Origin: Euclidia mi
Taxonomy: Eukaryota > Arthropoda > Insecta > Lepidoptera > Erebidae
Direction of reading: 5' to 3'
Assembly (NCBI GenBank): GCA_944739405.2
Contig: OX123182.2
Location: 14,581,326-14,645,325, forward strand
Length of the DNA: 64,000 nucleotides
Of this stretch, positions 43,273-52,671 are shown piece by piece (within the stretch, counting starts at the first letter, position 1; each line of letters begins with the position of its first letter). The translations under genes were made by a program, and so were the position numbers. A model generated the notes under the pieces. The model did not search any database. It worked only from the letters and a program-made list of their open reading frames with translations, and was not told the origin of the DNA.

Positions 43273-45655
43273 GCCATTAATAGGGATATTCATAAAATTA
43301 ACTGGAGTACACTTCTGGCCAATATTTCTCTTGATTCTGCAATTAATCGTTTCTATGAACATATTTATGAAGTTATCAAAACTCATGTACCGGCGAGACC
43401 AGTCAAGTCCAACGAATATCCTATCTGGTTTTCTCGCCCATTGATACACATTTTTAAAAACAAAGAAAAGGCATGGGTCAAGTGGAAGAAATACAAAAAT
43501 CGTTCTGACTATGAGCAATTTTCTTTATATCGTAAGAGATTCAAGGCACTCTCTGCTGATTGCTTTAATATATATCTACATTCAATTGAAACTAGTCTAA
43601 AAAAAGATATAAAACATTTCTGGTCGTTTGTAAAAAGCCGTACAACTAATGGAGGTATACCCAACACTATGTCTTATAACAATGAGGAATGTACCGGTCC
43701 CTTGCATGTTTGTAAGTTATTCTCAAAGTTCTTCAGCTCGGTTTATGAACCTATTAATAATACATTTACCGAAAGCTTGGAGGCACCGATACACAGTCAA
43801 GTCATTTTATCTGATCTGTCGTTCTCTAAAGATACTGTAGCTTCTTCACTGAAGTCTTTAGACATAACTAAAGGTTCTGGTCCGGACGGGATACCCCCTT
43901 TCTTCCTGAAACATACCGCCGAGTCGTTGAGTGTACCACTTTCTTATTTATTTAACCGTAGCCTTAAGGCAGGTATTATGCCTCAAGCATGGAAGACTGC
44001 TAATATCACGCCAGTATTTAAAGGTGGCATCAAAAATGATATATCTAATTATCGTCCAATATCATTGCTGTCAGCCATGTCAAAAGTCTTGGAGAGATTG
44101 GTCCACAATGCGGTTTACCCTACGTTGCACAATATCCTAATTCCTGAGCAACATGGGTTTGTTCAAAATCGCTCCACATTAAGTAATCTAGTCTTGTACT
44201 CAAATTTTTTGTTTGAATGTATGGATAACCAACTACAGGTTGACTCAATCTACACTGATTTTTGCAAGGCTTTTGACAAGGTTGACCATGCAATGCTCTT
44301 GCAAAAAATCGAGTATAACGGCATTCGTGGTAATCTACTTCGTTGGCTTGCATCGTATGTCCAAAATAGAACTCAAAAGGTAGTGGTCCAGGGGTTCTCC
44401 TCTGATATCACCACCGTTACTTCCGGTGTACCTCAGGGGTCCATCTTGGGTCCTCTGCTCTTTGTTTTATTCATAAATGACATTAACAAATGCTTCTTAA
44501 ACAGTCAGTTTTTGCTGTACGCCGATGACTTAAAGGTTTTTAGAAAAATAAGATCTGTTGAAGATTGTGTCAAATTGCAAGAGGATCTAGATAGATTCTC
44601 AGTCTATTGCCTTGCTAACAAACTTCATTTAAGCCTTTCTAAGTGCAAATCAATCACTTTTACCAAGAAAATAAATGTCATCAATTATCCTTACTCTCTT
44701 TCTGGTACCGCCTTAGATAAAGTCTCATTAATTAAAGACCTGGGCGTTCATTTTGACTCAAAACTACACTTTGATGCACACGTAGATTATATCACAGCCA
44801 AGGCCTTTAAACTTTTTGGTTTTGTTAGACGTACCTGTACCTTGTTCAAGAAGTCCGCTACTTTATTGTTATTATACAAGTCCCTCATTCGGTCGCAGCT
44901 GGAGTACGCCACGTGTATTTGGAACCCATTATATGACAAATATAATGACCAAATAGAATCAGTACAACGCAAATTTCTACGTTACTTGAATTATAAAGTT
45001 GAACGGAAACGGCTACCATATGAAATACTTCTCAAAAAATTTTCTCTCATGACTCTTAAACATAGAAGAATGTACCTTGACCAAATGTTTCTTTACAAGA
45101 TTTGTCAAAATAAACTAGATTGTGATAAGTTGATAAACCAAATATATTTTCGCATACCTAGTCGCTCGCAACGTATCCGTGACACCTACGTTCATAAACT
45201 ATTTGCTCCTATACCGAGCAGGACAAACGCTGGTGAGCGGGCGCCTTTAAGACGTATAATGAAAAGTTATAACGATAATTTCACTGATGTTGATATATTT
45301 GCCTTGTCCCTATTTCAGTTTAAAAAACAGCTAATGAATAAATTGGTGTAATGTTTATCAAAAATATTTTAATATTATACACAAATAAAACATAACATAT
45401 ACCTACTGTACATTGCCTATATGTACATTGCCTGTCTTAAATTTACCTCTTAATATTAAATATCTATTGTCTTTCAATGGCACCTGTTTGCTATAGTTGC
45501 TTGCTACTTGTTAAGTTCACTTAAATATGTTAAGTTGTAGATAACGGTGTTGGTTGCGTGATTACATAAGTATATTTTAAGGATTAATACTGTATTAGAA
45601 TTAAGCACATTACGCAATTGTTTGTTATCTCAAAGAAAATAAAATAAAATAAAAT
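43271..45655 (+). mobile_element. jockey-superfamily retrotransposon inserted in ORF1, 5'-truncated
   Basis: Starts abruptly inside the linker between endonuclease and RT and ends in an (AAAAT)n tail (about 45637-45655). Flanking ORF1 sequence resumes with no more than the two bases AT shared, so the target duplication is 0-2 bp. It is oriented opposite to its host element. Confidence 0.9.
43273..45351 (+). CDS. reverse transcriptase of the nested element
   Basis: The frame is open from the first base of the insert at 43273 (INRDIHKINWSTLLANIS...) through 45351; the TTG at 43441 is not a natural start. RT blocks: GSGPDGIPPFFLK, YRPISLLSAMSKVLERL, QHGFVQNRST, DFCKAFDKVDH, SGVPQGSILGPLLFVLF and YADD at 44518-44529. 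The C-terminal region has LLYKSLIRSQLEYATCIWNP. RT is complete with no stops, but the endonuclease and start are missing. Its 5'-truncated state is typical of incomplete reverse transcription. Confidence 0.9.
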   Translation, partial: AINRDIHKINWSTLLANISLDSAINRFYEHIYEVIKTHVPARPVKSNEYPIWFSRPLIHIFKNKEKAWVKWKKYKNRSDYEQFSLYRKRFKALSADCFNIYLHSIETSLKKDIKHFWSFVKSRTTNGGIPNTMSYNNEECTGPLHVCKLFSKFFSSVYEPINNTFTESLEAPIHSQVILSDLSFSKDTVASSLKSLDITKGSGPDGIPPFFLKHTAESLSVPLSYLFNRSLKAGIMPQAWKTANITPVFKGGIKNDISNYRPISLLSAMSKVLERLVHNAVYPTLHNILIPEQHGFVQNRSTLSNLVLYSNFLFECMDNQLQVDSIYTDFCKAFDKVDHAMLLQKIEYNGIRGNLLRWLASYVQNRTQKVVVQGFSSDITTVTSGVPQGSILGPLLFVLFINDINKCFLNSQFLLYADDLKVFRKIRSVEDCVKLQEDLDRFSVYCLANKLHLSLSKCKSITFTKKINVINYPYSLSGTALDKVSLIKDLGVHFDSKLHFDAHVDYITAKAFKLFGFVRRTCTLFKKSATLLLLYKSLIRSQLEYATCIWNPLYDKYNDQIESVQRKFLRYLNYKVERKRLPYEILLKKFSLMTLKHRRMYLDQMFLYKICQNKLDCDKLINQIYFRIPSRSQRIRDTYVHKLFAPIPSRTNAGERAPLRRIMKSYNDNFTDVDIFALSLFQFKKQLMNKLV

Positions 45656-46505
45656 CCCTCGCCCGCCGAAACAACTGCCGATTTACTCTTGTTAGCCTCT
45701 CATTAACGTAAAACCTAGTTGTTGGCATATTTATTCCTAGCTCCGATGTGTCCGCTCCCCGCCGAACCCGTGCGCATCGAAGGAACTCGTTACGTACTCC
45801 ATGCCTCGCAAACCGCACGACGACAGCGCGCGCTCGAGTTTCCACTGGTCCTGCGGCGCTCGTCGCGTTCAGATGTCTAGCGCCGACGCGGTTCACGCTG
45901 ATTACATCGTAGTCCGCAAGAGTGACATTAAGCTTTGTTGCTATTAGTGATACGATGTGAGACAGATTTTCATTGGCCGTTTCTGGGAGATTACTAATTT
46001 CTATGTCATTACTCAATAGCTGCTGGTCTCGCTCGTTAATATGATTTTTCAAATGAGCAACATCCTCGGCCACTTCGGTTGAGATTTTTAATTGGTTCTC
46101 GAGTATACCAACTCTTTTTATAAGTTTATCCTTGTCGGCTTGCAGCTTTATTATTTCGGCGCGTAAGCCCTGAAACTCGGCTTGATAATCAGTACGCATA
46201 TTTTGAAACTCAGTGCGCAGTTCCTCTTTCAGTACTCTACGCATCTCCTCGTTGATCCATCTGGACATGTTTGGACTCATGTCCTTGGTGCTGTCAAAGC
46301 TGGCATCCTTTCCAGAGACCTCTTCAGACCTCTGCTGGCCACCTTCCTTCCTTTTACAATCTGGGCAAGACCAATAAGGCGCAATGTTACCGGTGAGCGA
46401 TACGGCCCCGCAAGCTCGGTGGAATGCTCCTTTGCATGCACGACATCTTACGGCATCCTGCGGAGATAAAAACCTCGCACAAGCTACACACTTTGTTGGC
46501 GGCAT
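45656..46505 (-). pseudogene. ORF1 of the CR1/Daphne-like element: PHD-like finger, coiled coil, FP25K-like domain
   Basis: Start chosen at the ATG of MPPTKCVAC (46505). An upstream in-frame ATG at 46547 is possible. A PHD/RING-like Cys-His cluster (CVAC, CRAC, HRAC, CPDC) occupies about residues 5-50. A heptad-rich stretch (IIKLQADKDKLIKRV, ILENQLKI) follows, then the nucleic-acid-binding type domain with IEISNLPE, SVNRVG and RAVVVRF. ORF1 proteins bind the element's RNA and act as chaperones. The frame is broken after RRARD by the nested insertion and resumes at 43272. Confidence 0.85.
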
Positions 46506-46547
46506 ATCGAACGGCACAGCGTAGCTATCGATAAAGCTCAGGAGCAC

Positions 46548-49022
46548 CTCGGAGGATCAATAGATGGCGTTGTACTAAATATAATGTTTTTATGGAGTTT
46601 TATGGGAGTGTAGTGATGTAACAGCACTACTATTCCGAACACAATAAACCAAGCCAACTGTACATACGTTTAAGTTATTTTTTAGTCCGTATACTGTTCA
46701 TATGTAAATAGTCCATTCACTTTTTCTTAGTTTAAGGTAGTTTTTAGTTAATTTTAGTCATAAGTCTTTTATTTTACTTTATTCTCCTTTTATACGCAAC
46801 TTTAGCACTGTATAACGCTTCACTAATAGTATCACACTGATTGTCAATTTTCTGTTATTAAATTGTTCACATATATAGCTTATTTTATTTTTAAAACCAA
46901 AACAACTATCAAAGGTCAATGCACCAGTTTGACATCCGTGACGTCACTCCCAGTGCAGTTGTAGTAGTGGTTTTAGAACCAACACCCAGCTGGTTGGTTT
47001 TCTGCTAAATCTAGAACAAAAGCACCGGTCTAGACTGTCCTTCGCAGGGCAGCGGCGCTAAAGTTGATAAACTAATCGAATCGTACATACTAAGTTCATT
47101 TGCTTCTGCCTGTGCTGATTTTGTGTAGAACAGCTTGTAGATTTTATTTCTTAAATAGACGTGTGAACTGCAGTGCTGTCTAGACGAGTGCGGTTGGTTG
47201 GTTAGTGTAACCTGACCAAAGTCAAAAGATATTACTAGCGCCATTATTTTATCGACTCGTGGTGTTGATAATACGTAACGGTTTTCGTTTAAACGTGATC
47301 AGAGCCTAAGTAAAAAGTGGCACTGGTACTCTTTGTAATTCTGAGTTGTACAGACGATCTCGGTATTGCAATTACACCTGCTTCTTTGCGTGCAGAAATT
47401 TTTAACATGGCACATTAAAATGTTTCTTACTCTGATTATTAGATGGCACCACTAGTAAAATTAAATTCAATTTTAAGATTTTACGTGTGAAAATTAGCTA
47501 CTGTTTGTTTTTAAAATTCATGTGATACGCTGGGAATTGTTATCAAGTGCCCCGAGTTATGTTTAGGACGTTTAGGAGTGATAGTGTTTCTAGTAGAAAT
47601 TGTTAAACTTGATTATCAGACGTAGAAGATAATGATTGAGTTATCATCATAGTGCGTTACGATAATCAGTTTCAGAGATTTAAATTTTCATTGTAGGTAG
47701 AACTAGGTTAGTGATCGTTAGTGATGATTGTATGCTTAACCTTATTCTCATTAAATGGGCACTTTGTTTGTCGTTGTTGTGATAATTTTGTGGTACCCAC
47801 GTTACCGTCAGTGTAGATGTGCATAAACTGGATAAGCCGTTGGTGCGGCTGCATGTTTAGCCATGCGTTCTAATTGGTTGGACCGGTAAATTGCCTTTCT
47901 GGATAGCCTAGTTTACCCTTGAGATTTTGTGTTATTCATAGTCTCCGTTGATGCACAAATAAGACAGTTAGTGCATTGTCATTAGTATCACAAACGCTGT
48001 CCATCGTCTTGAACGCGAAAGGTCCGTTGCTGTATCGCTTATGATTAGGTTAGGATAAGCTTCGTATTTAGACTATCCAGGATAAAATTATAACGCTGAA
48101 AAGACTGTTTGGATACTTGGTAGTTAACTTAACATCTGGACTATCAGCATAGTAAGATTTTTTTTTTAGTCTGCTATGTGATAAGGGAAACCAAAGCAAC
48201 ATGTTGAACAAACCTACTTTAAGATTACTTTGTTACGCTCGAAATGATTATCCGGGTGGTGTTGTGTAACCGGATGGAGGTTGCATAGCGTGATGTTGAA
48301 GACCCGATGGATGTCAGAGTATGAGCAATGCAATATTTTAATGAGTTCCCTATTTTAACGAGTATGCGTGTTGCTCAACATGTCAGCTTCGAGAGAAAGA
48401 GTTAGTTGTGATTTTCATTAAAACCTGTAATGATTTTGATCACAGTAGGTACCTTTTATTGCCCACCGACTTGTGCCAGGAATGGCCGAACGACTAGGAT
48501 TGCTGTTCGAGAATTTTCTCTAAATCCTAGGGCGAAGTTCATTAGTGTGGTTGTTGATCGCAATCACGGATACCCTGCTACTCAAGTAGCTCTCATTTGA
48601 TTTTTGATCGCAAAAATTATCTACCACTGGTTTCTGTGTCGTATGACAAGAGCGTGTTGCGAGAATCTGAAAGTACTCATAGACTGTCGATTGGTTATCT
48701 CAGAACTGTAGTAGTTGCCTCTATGTAGCCAAAGGAAATCAGTTTGTCCGAAAGTAGCTTATCAGTTCTCGTCATGTTCGCATTTGGTTTTAGTTTTTGT
48801 CAGTGGTCAAATCCAGTTTTGACATAGCTCATTGAGAGTATGGACGGGAGTTACGTTCTGTGCAGTTGTGAAGTTGTAAACGAATTTGATAATCGCCTAA
48901 AATTTACGAAGTGCGGACGTAGAATTAGTATGAAAGAACGGATACTCTATTTAGTGGGTATACAATGAGACGAATCTTTGAAATACTAATGGTAGACTTA
49001 TTTCCTTTTTGGGTAATCCTGG
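46548..49022. other. unassigned, probably 5' end of the non-LTR element plus degraded interior of the LTR element
   Basis: No coding frame recognised in about 2.5 kb. The sequence is rich in G and T and lacks gag or pol motifs. If the two LTRs are a pair, this is what remains of their internal region. Confidence 0.4.
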
Positions 49023-49260
49023 TGGCTAGCGCGGCGTGATGGCTGGCGCGGCCTGGTAGCCGGCGCGGCCTGGTAGCCGGCGCGGCCTGATGGCCGGCGC
49101 GGCCTGATGGCCAGCGCGGCCTGGTAGCCGGCGCGGCATGGTGGCCGGCGCGGCATGGTGGCCGGCGCGGCCTGGTAATTGGCGCGGCATGGTGGCCGGC
49201 GCGGTATGGTGACCGGCGCGGCATGGTGGCTGGCGCGGTCTGGCGGCCGGCGCGGCCAGT
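49023..49260. repeat. 17-bp GC-rich minisatellite
   Basis: Fourteen units of about TGGCCGGCGCGGCCTGG at a 17-bp period, 238 bp in total, with single-base variants. Very CpG-rich in AT-rich surroundings. Because 17 is not a multiple of three, all frames stay open and give spurious 17-residue protein repeats. Confidence 0.97.
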
Positions 49261-49281
49261 GTGGCTTGGTGGCCAGCATAG

Positions 49282-49388
49282 CCCGTGTGTGGCGCGGCCC
49301 GTGTGTGGCGCGGCCCGTGTGTGGCGTGCGGCCCGTGTGTGGCGCGCGGCCCGTGTGTGGCGCGGGGCCTGTGTGAGGCCTGTATGTG
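49282..49388. repeat. second minisatellite, 16-18-bp unit
   Basis: About five units of CCCGTGTGTGGCGCGG, with insertions of GC making some units 18 bp. It follows the 17-bp array after about 20 bp and may derive from the same GC-rich seed. Confidence 0.9.
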
Positions 49389-49535
49389 GCTGGAAGAGCC
49401 TGGTAACTGGTATAGCTAAAGCATATCTGGCCGAAACTGGCAATGAAAGTGAAGGTAGTCTATTAAAGGTTAGAAGATGTAGAGTCCAAAGACCTTAGCT
49501 TAAATGTTTTGGTTAACTTCGTTTGAAATATCTTA

Positions 49536-49721
49536 AAGTATAAAGGCCCATTTGAGGTCACAGAAGTTCTTTACGATGATCTTTATAATCGCAAAGCCCT
49601 TAATTCAAAGCCTAACTGTAAGTACGCACTCGACAGGTTGCGAAAAATGCCTGAAGGTCAAAGTACAACTGACGAAATTGAGGTAGAAAAAAGTAGTTCT
49701 GATAATGAAGAAAGTGTTTAA
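49536..49721 (+). pseudogene. pol: gypsy-type integrase C-terminal remnant
   Basis: 62 codons: KYKGPFEVTEVLYDD, then KYALDRLRKMPEGQ and an acidic tail ending SSDNEESV and a stop. KGPFEV is the GPY-like region of gypsy integrases. A stop lies just upstream in the same frame, so only this tail is readable. It sits about 1 kb before the right LTR, a plausible position for the end of pol. Confidence 0.65.
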
Positions 49722-50540
49722 GGTTACATGATGATCGGATCGGACCGTACCACAGGCTGACGTGTAGCCGTAGCTCGGTAGAAATCGGCGTCTGCTAACT
49801 TAGTAGTCCGTGAGTAGGCGGTATTGCAGTCAGCTCTGGTGGAGGTCGGGTTTTAGTGGCGTTCCCATGTGGGGTTCGCAGAAAGTAGAGTAACCAAAGG
49901 TTACTGGGCTATGCATAGCCATGATCACATGTAGAGCTAAAATGTTATGGTTTACTTGGTTTGAAATAATATCTTGACAGATACAGCGATAGTGAAATGT
50001 CAGTTTTACTTTGAGTTTCCTGATTATTGATTTTGATACTGAAACTTTGTGTCAGAGGATCAGAGCATAACTGACGATCTTAAAGAGAAAAATTGTGAAC
50101 CTTAATACTGACGAGACAGTAGAAAACTGGGCTTACATGTTGATTGGTTGTGTGATTTAACCTCTTGTATGCCGGAATACCAGACACAATTAAAAAGCTA
50201 TTGTGTCTCGCGTAGATCTGCGTTCCGGCATACAAGGGGTTAATGTCCGAGGTCGGTTTGTAGCCGTAATAGCCGTAAATCAGTACAAATCGGATTCAAT
50301 ACAACTGTGAAGGCAGTTGTCCGTGAGTACACGGTAGGTACGCAGACGACTCCGATGTTTGATTGGCGCAGATAAATGGGTGGCAACCGAGAGACTGGTG
50401 TAAGGCCTGGTTTAGTAACTGGAAGTTACTGAATGGGGGCATCTGAGTGGCTGGTTGAGTGCCTGGTTTAGTAACTGGAGGTTACTGAATGGTTATGAAT
50501 CACATGTAGAGCTTTTAGTTATTTAATTTGATTACAACGC
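49640..50540 (+). repeat. imperfect direct repeat of about 0.4 kb
   Basis: 49650-49960 and about 50060-50510 share ordered blocks: CAACTGACGA / ATAACTGACGA, TTACATGATGATCGG / TTACATGTTGATTGG, GTAGCCGTA, GTCCGTGAGTA, GGTTACTG, and TCACATGTAGAGCT. The second copy contains the MITE at 50161-50239. It looks like an old tandem duplication of the pol end plus 3' UTR. Confidence 0.65.
50161..50239. mobile_element. 79-bp piggyBac-type MITE
   Basis: Flanked by TTAA at 50157-50160 and 50240-50243. The ends read CCTCTTGTATGCCGGAA and, inverted, TTCCGGCATACAAGGGG (one mismatch). A second inner inverted pair AGACACAAT / ATTGTGTCT is present. TTAA plus C-rich ends starting CC is the piggyBac signature. 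Confidence 0.85.
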
Positions 50541-50771
50541 GAGTCTATGATAATTGACCGTATTATTAGTGATGCTCTGAATCCAGCTCCTGTAATAGTT
50601 AGGAATGTAATGTAGGAGGTAATTTTGTAGAAAATTTGATTGAAATCCTAACACTGTTTTTATTCAACCCTTACCTGGGTTAAGTCAGGAGTGACCGAGC
50701 AATGTGATACTGTGCGTGTAAAATTTTGTTACAGATTAACACACAGGGTCGTGTGTCTTGTAGGATGGCCG

Positions 50772-51092
50772 TAACGGAATGGTCATCAGTACAGGACGTC
50801 AATTGACTACGAAACGGAAGTGCGAAGATTGCGCGCTTCGACAGAGTCTACGCGTCACGTTCGCTACATTCGAAGAGGGGGGTGACGGTTGACGTTCAAC
50901 GGGGCAACGACAACTATCACTTCTCTTGGAGACTCCGGGCGGGCAACAAGTACCTAGAAACTGTCACTCGTTTCGTCTTCAGTAATACAAAATAGTTATA
51001 GTCAGTTTTGTTAAATTTGATTTGGTGCAAACTTATAACGAACTGTGATGTGAAGTGTTGATACCGGCCAAGAATCAAGCAATCCGCCGTCA
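50772..51092 (+). repeat. right LTR of the old LTR retrotransposon
   Basis: 321 bp, same ends as 37858-38178, followed by TATA at 51093-51096. Confidence 0.85.
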
Positions 51093-51224
51093 TATACATT
51101 GCATTAAATATATTATGCATAGACCATACATTTATAACCATTTAGACACATAATAATTTTAAAACTAATTTTATTGTTGTAGCTTCAATCTTTTTGAATT
51201 TGAGTCCCTTTTGTTTAGCCCAGC

Positions 51225-51440
51225 GGTCCATTGGTTAGTGACACTGATCGCTAAGGTCGTGTATTCGTTTACTACCAAACACATCTTCACGTATGTGATA
51301 AGACCGTTCATTGTTTTATGTCTGAGTGTAAATTTATCTGTAACGTACTGTATGTATTTAGGCAGGTAGTATGTCTGACAATCCGCACTTGGTCAACGTG
51401 GACTGAACTACAGTTTCTGTGTTTCAAACCAAACTAAAGC
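51225..51440 (+). mobile_element. tRNA-derived SINE, diverged
   Basis: TTGGTTAGTGACACTGATCG then CTAAGGTCGTGTATTCG resembles a tRNA-like head with a decayed B box. GACAATCCGCACTTGGTCAA then CGTGGACTGAAC is a common SINE body. Confidence 0.5.
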
Positions 51441-52671
51441 CACTGGCTCTACGGAAACATAAACAACTTTGTCAACAATTTTGGCCTTCTAAATATTTCA
51501 ATATTTTTTATATGTATTCACAAACGTGTCAAATCTAAATGAATAAACACATCTCCGCAATAAGTCCATTGTCTTAACATTCAAACACTCCATTTCAAAA
51601 TAACAACATGTCACAGGCATAGATCAATGATTTGCAAATTTATTCAATAAAGGAATAAACAACGATTCCGCACGGGGCTTCAATATCAAATAATATTAAT
51701 ATAAAAAGAAATTTGATTTTCTAAGACATTGAAGGCTGTCTCTGAACGATTACGGAGCGTCTGTTCCGTTGTGTTATAAATGTATAGCATGTAGCAGATG
51801 CTATTTAAAAAGTGTACTATTTGTTATAAACTGTACAGTATTATAACGTATTATAGCAGATAAACTATAACTTAATAAAATATTACAATGATTAATAGAT
51901 TAGCCAACGTATTAAAACGTTGTTATTAAAGTTATGATGAAATGTAAGTTGGTCACGTAGATACACTCACTGAACAAGATTCATATTTTGGTCGTGAACC
52001 TTAACTTTTCTCCTTAAGTAGACCTTAATATAAGTTGAAGTAACCCGAACCTAGGAAGTATTTAGTGTTAGGAAGCTGGATAGTAGGTAACATCACTAAA
52101 ATAACTATTTTACTGTAAAAAAATGTATTGCCGCAATATCGACTATCGTACCTATACTCATACAATCAACAGGAAGCACAAAGATCAACTTATAACTGTG
52201 GACTTCACACTAGAGAGATATAAACAAAATGAACAACTTTATAATTCAAAATGTTTGATAGTTTTGTTTGCAAAAACAGTGTTCGTTTACATTAATAAGT
52301 CTAATTGTACTTGGATTGTTAATATAGTAAATAAACAGACTCGGTTTTCAGTTTTACTGTTGTATATTTTAATTAGCTTAATTATGGTACACATATCCGA
52401 TAGCACCGCTTAAATGCGCTTTTGGACTACGTGGCATTTACTGCACACATAACATTTAAAATAATGTTAAATATTTTCTATATCTTAAGCCAATACGTAC
52501 CAGAAAGATATAATTTATACATACAGACATATACTCACGCCTTTATTCGTTCGGGGTACGTAGGTAGAGACAAAGGATGTAATTTATGAATAGTTTGCCT
52601 TAAACTAAACTATACACATTAAACATTGTTTAGAAATCTTGGTAAAAGAGTGAAAGCAAAAATAATTAAAT
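51441..52671. other. AT-rich intergenic
   Basis: No gene recognised. A 96-codon frame at 52123-52413 has no known domain and AT-driven composition. Confidence 0.4.

Larger units (their letters stand above)
38878..46600 (-). mobile_element. CR1/Daphne-like non-LTR retrotransposon, near full-length, split by a nested element
   Basis: Reading the minus strand: ORF1 with a PHD-like finger, an intact ORF2, a 3' UTR with a stem-loop (39081-39010), AATAAATGCATTTC, then a (TC)n tail at 38919-38878. It is interrupted at 43271-45655 by another retroelement. The 5' end is uncertain (46550-46650). Without the insertion the element is about 5.3 kb. No target duplication was identified. Confidence 0.88.
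37858..51092 (+). mobile_element. old LTR retrotransposon opened by nested insertions
   Basis: The LTRs at 37858-38178 and 50772-51092 have the same length (321 bp) and are in the same orientation. TATA flanks both ends (37854-37857 and 51093-51096). Leader-like sequence follows the left LTR, and a gypsy-type integrase tail (49536-49721) lies before the right LTR. The space between is largely a CR1/Daphne-like element with its own insertion. Alternatively the two LTRs belong to different copies. TATA is short and the region AT-rich, so the flank match is only supportive. Confidence 0.65.

Noticed and set aside
42754..43518. 254-codon minus-strand frame
   Set aside because: It spans the ORF1 end, the ORF1-ORF2 spacer and antisense of the nested RT. 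No domain; the real ORF1 tail is in another frame.
49023..49388. CRISPR-like array
   Set aside because: Repeats are contiguous 16-18-bp units without spacers in a eukaryotic genome; this is a minisatellite.
48925..49443. 172-codon minus-strand frame with 17-residue repeats
   Set aside because: It is the translation of the 17-bp minisatellite, which is open in all frames. No other support.
52123..52413. 96-codon plus-strand frame
   Set aside because: AT-rich, no recognisable domain, no neighbouring gene signals.
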